Assembly (NCBI GenBank): GCA_024654105.1
Contig: JANLID010000296.1
Coordinates: forward strand, 1-8,266
Origin: Gallionella sp.
GTDB lineage: Bacteria; Pseudomonadota; Gammaproteobacteria; Burkholderiales; Gallionellaceae
DNA length: 8,266 bases
Direction of reading: 5' to 3'
Shown: positions 1 to 5,961 of the stretch, one piece after another
How the letters are laid out: every line of letters starts with the position of its first letter
Position numbering within the stretch: position 1 is the stretch's first letter
Program-made: the position numbers and the translations under genes
The notes under the pieces: model-generated
What the model was told of the DNA's origin: nothing
Databases searched by the model: none
The model's input: the letters and a program-made list of their open reading frames with translations, nothing else

Positions 1-144
1 CTCAACCCGGACTTTCACAATATGCCGGTGCTTTACTTTACCCAGTTGATGGCGCTGGCGTTCGGTTGCGGCGAATCGGCGCTGCGCTTAGATCTTCAGC
101 ACATCGACCCGTTGCCGGTCTTGAAGTCTCGCGGCCTGGATTAG
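1..144 (+). CDS. hdrB: HdrB-like heterodisulfide reductase subunit B, C-terminal end (partial)
   Basis: Frame 1 is open from the left edge to a TAG at 142-144, leaving 47 C-terminal residues. They include MPVLYFTQLMALAFG, which closely matches the end of HdrB/CCG-domain proteins, where a conserved PVLYxTQLxGLAxG segment follows the last cysteine-rich motif. HdrB carries the noncubane Fe-S clusters that reduce a disulfide in the cytoplasmic Hdr complex; the cysteine-rich CCG motifs themselves lie outside the window. The stop is only ten bases from the next start, so this gene is in one operon with korD, and its natural partner hdrA lies 3.3 kb downstream beyond the kor genes. An hdrC is probably upstream. 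The physiological disulfide or other acceptor cannot be told from this fragment. Confidence 0.8.
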   Translation, partial: LNPDFHNMPVLYFTQLMALAFGCGESALRLDLQHIDPLPVLKSRGLD

Positions 145-154
145 GGAGGAAAGG

Positions 155-418
155 ATGTTTTTTAATGACCTCAAACAGATTCGCGGCAAAGTCACCATCA
201 GTAATGATTGGTGCAAAGGATGCGGCTTCTGCGTGCAGTTTTGCCCCAAACAAGTGCTGGATGTTTCTCCCGAGTTCAACGCCAAGGGCTATCATCCGCC
301 CTATGTGAAAAACCCTGAAGCCTGCCACGATTGCATGTTTTGCCAGATGATCTGCCCGGAGTTTTCCATCTACGTGACAATGGAAGAAGTAAATAACAAA
401 GGAGAAACAAACAAGTGA
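155..418 (+). CDS. korD: KorD: 2x[4Fe-4S] ferredoxin-like delta subunit of 2-oxoacid:ferredoxin oxidoreductase
   Basis: This 87-residue protein has two classical CxxCxxCxxxCP motifs, C20/C23/C26/C30 and C57/C60/C63/C67, so it should bind two [4Fe-4S] clusters. Small dicluster ferredoxins of this size directly upstream of korA are the delta subunit of four-subunit OFORs, passing electrons from the cluster in KorB to an external ferredoxin. The start ATG at 155 is preceded by a strong Shine-Dalgarno, GGAGG at 145-149, with five bases between. The stop overlaps the GTG start of korA by four bases (GTGA, 415-418), which suggests translational coupling. The spacing between the two motifs and the short charged C-terminus are usual for the family. 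A stand-alone ferredoxin is possible but the position argues for a subunit. Confidence 0.88.
   Translation: MFFNDLKQIRGKVTISNDWCKGCGFCVQFCPKQVLDVSPEFNAKGYHPPYVKNPEACHDCMFCQMICPEFSIYVTMEEVNNKGETNK
398..404 (+). promoter_or_regulatory. Shine-Dalgarno of korA (decides the GTG start)
   Basis: AAAGGAG lies inside the 3' end of korD, ten bases before the GTG at 415. The next plausible start, ATG at 598, where the conserved KorA domain begins, has no Shine-Dalgarno at proper distance; a purine run at 571-577 is 20 bases away. This favours the GTG and means that the repeat-bearing N-terminal extension is translated. Confidence 0.65.
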
Positions 419-1713
419 AAACGAAGCGAAGCGGAGTTTCAGAGCAGGCTAATGTTCGCGCTAGCGAACGTTACGCCGGAACTAAAACAGTTCCCGCAGG
501 AGTTTCAGAGCAGGCTAATGTTCGCGCTAGCGAACGTTGCGCCGGAGCTAAATTCGTTACCGCAGATCCCAAAGGGGTCGATTCCGGCCCACATTTCATG
601 GATGGCGACCACGCCATCGCTGAAGGTGGGCTGGCGGCGGGTTGCCGGTTTTTTGCCGGTTATCCCATCACGCCATCGACCGAAGCTGCCGAGCGTTTTG
701 CCGAACGTGCACCCGAGGTTGGGGCGCTGTTCATCCAGATGGAGGACGAGCTTGCCTCTATCGCCGCTCTGATCGGCGCAGCATGGGCCGGACAAAAATG
801 CATGACCGTGACCTGCGGCCCCGGCTTCTCTTTGATGACGGAAAACCTTGGTCTGGCTGCCATGACCGAAACCCCGATGGTGATCGCCAACGTGCAGCGC
901 GGCGGACCGTCCACCGGCCTGCCCACGCTGACCGCCCAGCAGGACATGATGCAGGCGCGCTATGGCGCGCATGGCGACAATGCCATCATCGCCCTGTCGC
1001 CGGACAGTCCGCAGGAATGTTTCGACCTCACCGTCGAGGCGTTCAACCTGTCGGAATACTACCGGGTGCCGGTCATCATCCTGACCGACGAAACCGTTGG
1101 CCACATGCATGAGAAGGTGGTCATACCGCCAGCGGATCAGATCAAGGTGATTCCGCGCAACAACTACAGCGGCCCCAGGGAGGACTGCCGTCCCTACAAG
1201 TTCGACAGCCAGGGCGGTCATCCGATGGTGCGTGCGGGCGATGGTTACAACTTCCATGTCACCGGGCTGACACATAACGAGCGCGGCTATCCGGTCATGA
1301 CCGCAGATCAGAACAAGATTGTCGTGACCCATCTGATGGAAAAGATCAACGGCAATGCCGACGACATCATCCGCCTCGAGGAGAATCAGGTGGAAGGCGC
1401 CGATGTGGTGGTGGTGTCCTATGGCATCACTTCCCGGATCGCCGTCAAGGCCATCCAGGATGCGCGCAAGGAAGGTATCAAGGTTGGCTCGTTGCGCCTG
1501 ATCACCATCTGGCCATTCTGCGAGAAACGCATCCGTGAAATATCCGCCAAGGTTAAGGCTATCGTAGTACCCGAAATCAACTATGGTCAGATGGTGCTCG
1601 AAGTAGAACGCAACGCCGGCGGCCGTTGCAAGGTAATCAGCGTCAATCACTGTGGAGGCGCGGTGCATGATCCCGAGGTGATCTTGGACGCCATCAGAAA
1701 GGCAAACCAATGA
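415..1713 (+). CDS. korA: KorA: alpha subunit of 2-oxoacid (probably 2-oxoglutarate):ferredoxin oxidoreductase, with repeat-derived N-terminal extension
   Basis: KorA and KorB form the catalytic core that oxidatively decarboxylates, or reductively makes, a 2-oxoacid using CoA, thiamine pyrophosphate and ferredoxin in the cytoplasm. In this 432-residue protein the family domain starts near residue 62 (FMDGDHAIAEGGLAAGCRFF). It contains the alpha-subunit motif YPITPSTE at 83-90, QMEDELASIAALIGAAWAG near 109-126, and the loop RGGPSTGLPT at 162-171. The C-terminal part, from about residue 345, is the transketolase C-like domain. There is no fused gamma domain, which agrees with a separate korC. 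Residues 1-61 are absent from ordinary KorA: they hold two 18-residue copies (7-24 and 29-46) encoded by a palindromic DNA repeat. The stop overlaps korB (ATGA, 1710-1713). Substrate is uncertain; pyruvate or branched-chain 2-oxoacids cannot be excluded from sequence alone. Confidence 0.9.
   Translation: MKTKRSGVSEQANVRASERYAGTKTVPAGVSEQANVRASERCAGAKFVTADPKGVDSGPHFMDGDHAIAEGGLAAGCRFFAGYPITPSTEAAERFAERAPEVGALFIQMEDELASIAALIGAAWAGQKCMTVTCGPGFSLMTENLGLAAMTETPMVIANVQRGGPSTGLPTLTAQQDMMQARYGAHGDNAIIALSPDSPQECFDLTVEAFNLSEYYRVPVIILTDETVGHMHEKVVIPPADQIKVIPRNNYSGPREDCRPYKFDSQGGHPMVRAGDGYNFHVTGLTHNERGYPVMTADQNKIVVTHLMEKINGNADDIIRLEENQVEGADVVVVSYGITSRIAVKAIQDARKEGIKVGSLRLITIWPFCEKRIREISAKVKAIVVPEINYGQMVLEVERNAGGRCKVISVNHCGGAVHDPEVILDAIRKANQ
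433..486 (+). repeat. In-frame palindromic element, copy 1 (korA)
   Basis: This 54-bp unit encodes GVSEQANVRASERYAGTK. It can fold into one long hairpin: outer arms AGTTTC (435-440) and GGAACT (478-483), GGC (447-449) with GCC (475-477), then a 10-bp stem TAATGTTCGC (450-459) with GCGAACGTTA (464-473) around a GCTA loop. It is a multiple of three bases long and free of stop codons in the korA frame. A related string, GAAAACGAAG, lies at 417-426, at the start of the gene, and recurs at 2762-2771 before copy 3, so the true left edge may reach the korA start codon. Confidence 0.85.
499..552 (+). repeat. In-frame palindromic element, copy 2 (korA)
   Basis: This is a second copy, 66 bp (22 codons) after the first. 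Its first 40 bases are identical to copy 1, after which only A473 to G539 and A481 to G547 differ before the last base. Both changes turn a T-A pair of the hairpin into a T-G wobble, so the fold is kept. It encodes GVSEQANVRASERCAGAK. A 12-base spacer separates the two copies. Confidence 0.85.
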
Positions 1714-2909
1714 GTACTGAAATCGGAAAATTCAAGGAAGGCAGCCCCATGGCCAGCGTCCTGCGCATGGACCGGATGCCGCATATCTGGTGTCCTGGCT
1801 GCGGCATCGGCTCCGAGGTGAACTCCTTTGCCGATGCTGTCAAGCGTAGCGGCATTGATCCCAAGAAACTGGTCGTGGTGTCGGGCATCGGCTGCACCGG
1901 ACGTGTAGCTGGCTATGTCAACTTCGATTCGATCCACACCACGCACGGACGTGCCATTCCTGTAGCCACCGGCATCAAGCTGGCCAATCCCGAACTGACG
2001 GTGGTGGTATTCAGCGGCGAGGGCGATCTGGCCGGTATCGGCGGCAATCACCTGATCCATGCCGCACGGCGCAACATGGATCTGGTGGTCATCTGCAACA
2101 ACAATTTCACCTATGGTATGACCGGCGGTCAAGTGACGCCGACCACGCCTAGCTCGGCCATCGCCTCGACCACACCCTACGGTAACTATGAATACCCGTT
2201 CAGCCTGCCGTTCCTGATGGACGCCGCCGGCGCTACTTATATCGCGCGCTGGACGTCGATGCATTCGCGCAATGTCACCCAGTCGATCGAGGAAGCGCTG
2301 CTGCGCAAGGGTTTCTCTTTCATCGAGGTCATCTCGCCCTGCACGACGCTTTATCTGCGCCGCAACCGCCTCGGCGATGGCGTCGACATGCTTCAGCATT
2401 ATCAGGACAACTCGATTCTCAAACATGGCTGCGACACTCGTGAGACGGCCATTGACTATCAGGGCAAGATCGTCATCGGCAAGTTCGTCGACAAGAACAA
2501 GCCTACGTATCTGGAAGCTTCCGACAAATGCGCTGTCAAGCTGGTAGGGGATGATTATCAGCTCTACGGCAAGACCATTCCCGAGCGGGAGGCCGAGGAA
2601 AAAGCCGAGAAGGAGAGGATCGCCGCCCGTCGTGCCGCGATGGCAGCAGCGGAAGCGCAGGAACAGACAGCATCCGCAAAACCCCGGAAAGCCTCCGCGC
2701 CCAAGGCTGCGGTGAAGAAAGCTCCAGCCAAGGTTGCAAAAAAGGCTCCGGCAAAGGCTGCGAAAACGAAGTTTCAGAGCAAGGTAATGCCTGCGAAGCA
2801 GGCGTTAGCTGGAACTAAAAAGGCCGCACCCAAGCCAACCGTCAAGACCAAGGCAGTAGCCAAGGCTGCGCCTAAAAAGACCCGTAAGCCTAAAAAGACA
2901 CGTAAGTAG
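1710..2909 (+). CDS. korB: KorB: thiamine-pyrophosphate beta subunit of 2-oxoacid:ferredoxin oxidoreductase, with lysine/alanine-rich C-terminal tail
   Basis: KorB binds TPP and the proximal [4Fe-4S] cluster, so the chemistry on the 2-oxoacid takes place here. Visible in the 399 residues: WCPGCG with C28 and C31, C62 in GIGCTGR, and C211 in SPCTT, which together fit the four cluster ligands of two-subunit OFOR beta chains. The TPP/Mg motif is GEGD at 103-106, followed by NNNFTYGMTGGQ at 130-141. The enzyme domain ends near residue 290, the normal length of the family. Beyond it is a charged stretch (about 291-318, EREAEEKAEKERIAARRAA) and then an 80-residue tail almost wholly of K, A, P, T and R, like histone H1 or AlgP tails. 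The tail contains one more copy of the palindromic element and ends in a tandem PKKTRK. AAAGG at 1698-1702 precedes the ATG, which overlaps the korA stop. The tail's role is unknown. Confidence 0.9.
   Translation: MSTEIGKFKEGSPMASVLRMDRMPHIWCPGCGIGSEVNSFADAVKRSGIDPKKLVVVSGIGCTGRVAGYVNFDSIHTTHGRAIPVATGIKLANPELTVVVFSGEGDLAGIGGNHLIHAARRNMDLVVICNNNFTYGMTGGQVTPTTPSSAIASTTPYGNYEYPFSLPFLMDAAGATYIARWTSMHSRNVTQSIEEALLRKGFSFIEVISPCTTLYLRRNRLGDGVDMLQHYQDNSILKHGCDTRETAIDYQGKIVIGKFVDKNKPTYLEASDKCAVKLVGDDYQLYGKTIPEREAEEKAEKERIAARRAAMAAAEAQEQTASAKPRKASAPKAAVKKAPAKVAKKAPAKAAKTKFQSKVMPAKQALAGTKKAAPKPTVKTKAVAKAAPKKTRKPKKTRK
2763..2819 (+). repeat. In-frame palindromic element, copy 3 (korB), diverged
   Basis: This 57-bp stretch shares the ends of the korA copies (AAAACGAAG, GTTTCAGAGCA, GGAACTAAA) and their central TAATG and CGTTA. 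The hairpin has outer arms AGTTTC (2770-2775) and GGAACT (2811-2816), AGC with GCT, and a 10-bp stem TAATGCCTGC (2785-2794) with GCAGGCGTTA (2798-2807) around a GAA loop. The five loop-proximal pairs differ completely in bases from the korA copies but still pair. The middle is read in a different frame from the korA copies, giving KTKFQSKVMPAKQALAGTK. Confidence 0.75.
2871..2906 (+). repeat. 18-bp tandem duplication at the end of korB
   Basis: Two 18-bp units, 2871-2888 and 2889-2906, differ at one base and each encode PKKTRK, the last twelve residues of KorB. This looks like slippage within the lysine-rich tail. Confidence 0.8.
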
Positions 2910-2920
2910 GAATCGAGCGC

Positions 2921-3490
2921 ATGAGCACACAAGAAATCAGGTTTTCGGGATTCGGCGGCCAGGGCATCATTCGCTGCGCCCTGATCACGGGCAAGGCGCT
3001 GTCTCTGTACGACGACAAGTTCGCCACCATGACCCAGGCCTTCGGGCCGGAGGCGCGCGGCAGCGCTTGTGCCGCTCAGCTCGTGGTTTCCGACGAGCGT
3101 GTTCTGTATCCCTACATCACACACCACGGAATTCTCATGGCGCTGTCCCAGGAGGCTTACGACAAGTATTATGGCGAGTTGCCCAAGGGGGGGACGCTGA
3201 TCGTCGAACAGGAACTGGTGAAGCTGCGCGGCGAACATCCTGATCTCAGATTGTTGCGGGTGCCGGCGACCCGCTATGCCGAAGAGCTGGGCAACCGCTT
3301 GTTCACCAATCTTGTGGCACTGGGCTTTTTCACCGCAGTCACCGACGTGGTTTCCGCCGAGGCCATGAAGAAGGCGCTGCCGGGTCTGGTTCCCGACCGT
3401 TTCCTGAAAATCAACATCAAGGCCTTCGACAAGGGCTATGAGCACGGCATTCAGATGATGAACCAGAAGACCGGAGGAGCAGCGTCATGA
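2921..3490 (+). CDS. korC: KorC: gamma subunit of 2-oxoacid:ferredoxin oxidoreductase
   Basis: This is a 189-residue protein of the pyruvate/2-oxoacid:ferredoxin oxidoreductase gamma family. It opens with EIRFSGFGGQGI, where GFGGQG at 10-15 is the family signature, and has FGPEARGSACAAQLVVSD near residues 41-58, also characteristic. The length matches stand-alone gamma subunits. The gamma chain contacts CoA and completes the KorABCD enzyme. The ATG is eleven bases after the korB stop, with TAGGA at 2907-2911 as a weak ribosome site. Its 3' end overlaps the start of hdrA by four bases (ATGA, 3487-3490), so KOR and HdrA are translationally linked. This tight link is the best sequence evidence that the two enzymes work together. 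Confidence 0.92.
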   Translation: MSTQEIRFSGFGGQGIIRCALITGKALSLYDDKFATMTQAFGPEARGSACAAQLVVSDERVLYPYITHHGILMALSQEAYDKYYGELPKGGTLIVEQELVKLRGEHPDLRLLRVPATRYAEELGNRLFTNLVALGFFTAVTDVVSAEAMKKALPGLVPDRFLKINIKAFDKGYEHGIQMMNQKTGGAAS

Positions 3491-5439
3491 CGAAGAAGCG
3501 CACCGGCGTTTTCGTCTGCCATTGCGGCACCAACATCGCCGCCACCGTCGATGTGGCGAAAGTCGCTCATGAGATGGCCGGTGAAGACACCGTTGCCTTC
3601 ACCCAGGAATACGTCTACATGTGCTCGGAGCCGGGACAGGAATCCGTGGTTCAGGCGATCAAGGACAACAAGCTGGACAGCGTCGTTGTTACCTGCTGCT
3701 CGCCGAATTTGCATGAGAAGACATTCCGCGATAATGCGCAACGCGCCGGCATCAATAACTTCACCTGCGAAATCGCCAATATCCGCGAGCAGTGCAGCTG
3801 GGTTCACAAAGACAAAAACAAGGGAACCGAGAAGGCAATCAAGATTTCGCGCAGTGTGGTGCGGCGGGTCAATCGCAATAAGCCGATGGAGGCGATTGCG
3901 GTTCCCGTCACGCGGCGGGCAATGGTCATAGGAGGGGGCATCGCCGGTATTCAGGCAGCCCTCGACATCGCCAATGCCGGCGTGGAGGTAATCCTGGTCG
4001 AGAAGCAGGCCACCATCGGCGGCCGCATGCTCCAGCTCTCCGAGACCTTCCCCACACTGGATTGCTCGCAGTGCGTCCTGTCGCCCAAGATGGTCGAGGT
4101 GAAGCGCCACCCCAAGGTCAAACTGATGACCTACAGCGAAGTGCAGGAGGTCACGGGCTCCGTGGGCAACTTCCAGGTCAAAGTCCACAAGAAACCCACC
4201 TTTGTGGATCCGGACAAGTGCAAGATTTGCGACGACTGTACCGTAGTCTGTCCGGTAGTGGTACCGAACGAATACGAGCTTAACTTGACCTCCCGGCGAG
4301 CCATCTATATCCCTTATGCGCAGTCTATCCCGGCCAGCTACACACTCGATGAAGAAGCCTGCCTGGGCTTGAATCCCATCGTCTGCGGCAAGTGCAAGGA
4401 TGTCTGCGAGGCCGATGCCATCAACTACGACATGCTGCCCGAGACTGTGACCGAGGATGTGGGCGCCATCGTGGTGGCGACCGGTTTCGATCTTTACGAT
4501 CAGGAGAATATGCCTGAGCTCGGAGGCGGCAAGATCGAAGACGTCCTTGACGGCCTGCAGTTCGAGCGCCTGTGCTCGGCGTCTGGCGCGACTCAGGGTC
4601 ATATACTCCGACCGTCCGATCACAAAGAACCTAAAAATGTAGTGTTTATTCAGTGCGTCGGATCGCGCGACCCAGCGAAGCATTGCGCTTACTGCTCCAA
4701 GATCTGCTGCATGTACACCGCCAAGCATGCACAGCTTTACAAGCATCACGTCCCTGATGGCCGTGCCTACGTGTTTTACATCGACATTCGTTCCGGCGGC
4801 AAGGGCTACGAAGAGTTCGTGCAGCGCACCATGGAGGACAACGATACGCTCTACCTGCGCGGACGTGTTTCCAGGCTCTACCGGCATAACGGCAAGGTTA
4901 GGGTGCTGGGCACCGACACCCTGTCCGGCCAGAACGTGGAGATCGACGCCGACATGGTAGTGCTGGCGCTCGCCATGGTGCCGTCGAAGGGAACCACAGA
5001 AATTGCCCAGGTGCTCAAGATCGGCCGTGACAAGGACGGCTTCCTGGCCGAGGCTCACCCCAAACTGAAACCGGTCGAGAGCGTCACTGCCGGTATCTAT
5101 CTGGCGGGTGCCGCGCAGGCTCCCAAGGATATTCCGGAGACCGTTGCCCAAGCTGGCGCGGCCGCCGCCAAGGTGATTGCGCTGCTGTCGCAGGCAACCC
5201 TCAGCCGTTCACCGCTGATCGCCAAGGTGCGTCCTTCGCATTGCACCGGTTGCGGCATGTGCGTCGACGCCTGCCCGTTCATCGCGATCCGGCTGGAAAA
5301 CGGCAAGGCAGTGGTGAATGAGGCGCTGTGCGAAGGTTGCGGCAGTTGCTCGGCCACTTGCCTGCGCGCCGCTATTGATGTCAAGAACGTCACGCAGTTG
5401 CAGATTCACGAAATGATAGAGGCGTGCCTTGCCGTATGA
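3487..5439 (+). CDS. hdrA: HdrA: FAD-binding electron-bifurcating subunit of heterodisulfide reductase-type complex
   Basis: HdrA holds the FAD that splits electrons between a low-potential carrier (ferredoxin) and a high-potential acceptor via HdrBC. The 650 residues are the standard length. The N-terminal domain has CHCGTN (C11, C13), C46, C70/C71 and C103, typical of the extra N-terminal cluster region. The FAD/NAD-type Rossmann motif GGGIAG is at 149-154, and the HdrA signature LDCSQCVLSPKM begins at 191. An inserted ferredoxin-like domain follows with C245/C248/C251/C255 and C300/C303/C307. CVGSRD at 390-395 is followed by C400/C403/C407/C408. The C-terminal ferredoxin domain has C586/C589/C592/C596 and C615/C618/C621/C625. 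GGAGG at 3473-3477 precedes the ATG. No selenocysteine or truncation is seen. It is of the canonical HdrA type, not the short sulfur-oxidation HdrA. Confidence 0.93.
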   Translation: MTKKRTGVFVCHCGTNIAATVDVAKVAHEMAGEDTVAFTQEYVYMCSEPGQESVVQAIKDNKLDSVVVTCCSPNLHEKTFRDNAQRAGINNFTCEIANIREQCSWVHKDKNKGTEKAIKISRSVVRRVNRNKPMEAIAVPVTRRAMVIGGGIAGIQAALDIANAGVEVILVEKQATIGGRMLQLSETFPTLDCSQCVLSPKMVEVKRHPKVKLMTYSEVQEVTGSVGNFQVKVHKKPTFVDPDKCKICDDCTVVCPVVVPNEYELNLTSRRAIYIPYAQSIPASYTLDEEACLGLNPIVCGKCKDVCEADAINYDMLPETVTEDVGAIVVATGFDLYDQENMPELGGGKIEDVLDGLQFERLCSASGATQGHILRPSDHKEPKNVVFIQCVGSRDPAKHCAYCSKICCMYTAKHAQLYKHHVPDGRAYVFYIDIRSGGKGYEEFVQRTMEDNDTLYLRGRVSRLYRHNGKVRVLGTDTLSGQNVEIDADMVVLALAMVPSKGTTEIAQVLKIGRDKDGFLAEAHPKLKPVESVTAGIYLAGAAQAPKDIPETVAQAGAAAAKVIALLSQATLSRSPLIAKVRPSHCTGCGMCVDACPFIAIRLENGKAVVNEALCEGCGSCSATCLRAAIDVKNVTQLQIHEMIEACLAV

Positions 5440-5444
5440 AAATG

Positions 5445-5499
5445 CGTAGGGCGGGTCACACCCGCCGTGATTGAAATGGCGGGTGTGGCCCGCCCTACG
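5445..5499. repeat. REP-like inverted repeat between hdrA and mvhD
   Basis: Two 22-base arms, 5445-5466 and 5478-5499, pair with one mismatch around an 11-base loop. The arms begin CGTAGGGCGGGT and end CCCGCCCTACG, the pattern of a very common REP/BIME-type repeat in proteobacteria. It begins five bases after the hdrA stop. There is no T-run after it, so an intrinsic terminator is unlikely; in a transcript it could act as a 3' stabiliser or a partial expression step-down between hdrA and the following genes. Confidence 0.85.
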
Positions 5500-5532
5500 T
5501 CGGCTACAAATGGTTTGAAAGAAGGAAAATAG

Positions 5533-5961
5533 ATGTCTGAACAATATGAACCAAAAATCGTCGCCTTTCTGTGCAAATGGTGCTCGTCGGCGGGCAGCGA
5601 TCTGGCCGGTGTCTCACGTATCCAGTACCCGGCCAACGCGACGCCGATCACCGTTCCATGCACGGGCGCCATATCGCCGATGTACATTCTGTCTGCGTTT
5701 AACAAGGGGGCGGATGGCGTGCTGGTGTCGGGCTGCCATATCGGTGATTGTCACTATATCGAGGGTAACTATCTGGCGCGGCGCAAAATGCATCTGACTA
5801 TGGAGCTGCTCAAATTCATCGGTGTCGAGCCGGACCGCTTCAGGATGTCCTGGGTGTCGGCTGCCGAGGGCGCCAAGTTTGCCCAGGTCGTTACCGACTT
5901 CGTCAATGATCTCCAGCCGCTCGGGCCGCAGGACAAGCTGAAGAAAGCGGTTAGCACATGA
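5533..5961 (+). CDS. mvhD: MvhD/FlxD-like [2Fe-2S] electron-transfer protein (hydrogenase iron-sulfur subunit family)
   Basis: This 142-residue protein belongs to the MvhD family, which docks on HdrA and passes electrons from a hydrogenase, formate dehydrogenase or Flx module to the bifurcating flavin through a [2Fe-2S] cluster. All five conserved cysteines are seen: C14 and C17 in CKWCSSAGSDLAG, C43 in VPCTGAISP, and C68 and C73 in GCHIGDCHY. The length is the family norm. The start ATG has AAGGA at 5522-5526 in front. It follows hdrA after a 93-base gap that holds a REP hairpin, and overlaps the next gene by four bases (ATGA). Because no hydrogenase large subunit is present and Flx-like proteins follow, FlxD is the more exact functional name. 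Confidence 0.9.
   Translation: MSEQYEPKIVAFLCKWCSSAGSDLAGVSRIQYPANATPITVPCTGAISPMYILSAFNKGADGVLVSGCHIGDCHYIEGNYLARRKMHLTMELLKFIGVEPDRFRMSWVSAAEGAKFAQVVTDFVNDLQPLGPQDKLKKAVST

Noticed and set aside
433..552. CRISPR-like direct repeat pair
   Set aside because: Only two units with a 12-base spacer, inside a coding frame, with a long hairpin; not a CRISPR array.
598..600. ATG as the true korA start
   Set aside because: It fits the conserved domain edge but has no ribosome site at proper distance, while the GTG at 415 has AAAGGAG and a stop/start overlap with korD. It remains a possible second start.
3451..5151. A 566-codon open frame on the minus strand opposite hdrA, and a similar 401-codon one opposite korA (505-1710)
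   Set aside because: Both lie wholly or almost wholly antisense to strongly recognised genes and show no family motif; they are codon-bias shadows of GC-rich coding DNA.
5445..5499. Intrinsic terminator after hdrA
   Set aside because: The GC-rich hairpin has no following T-run, and the next gene belongs to the same functional unit.
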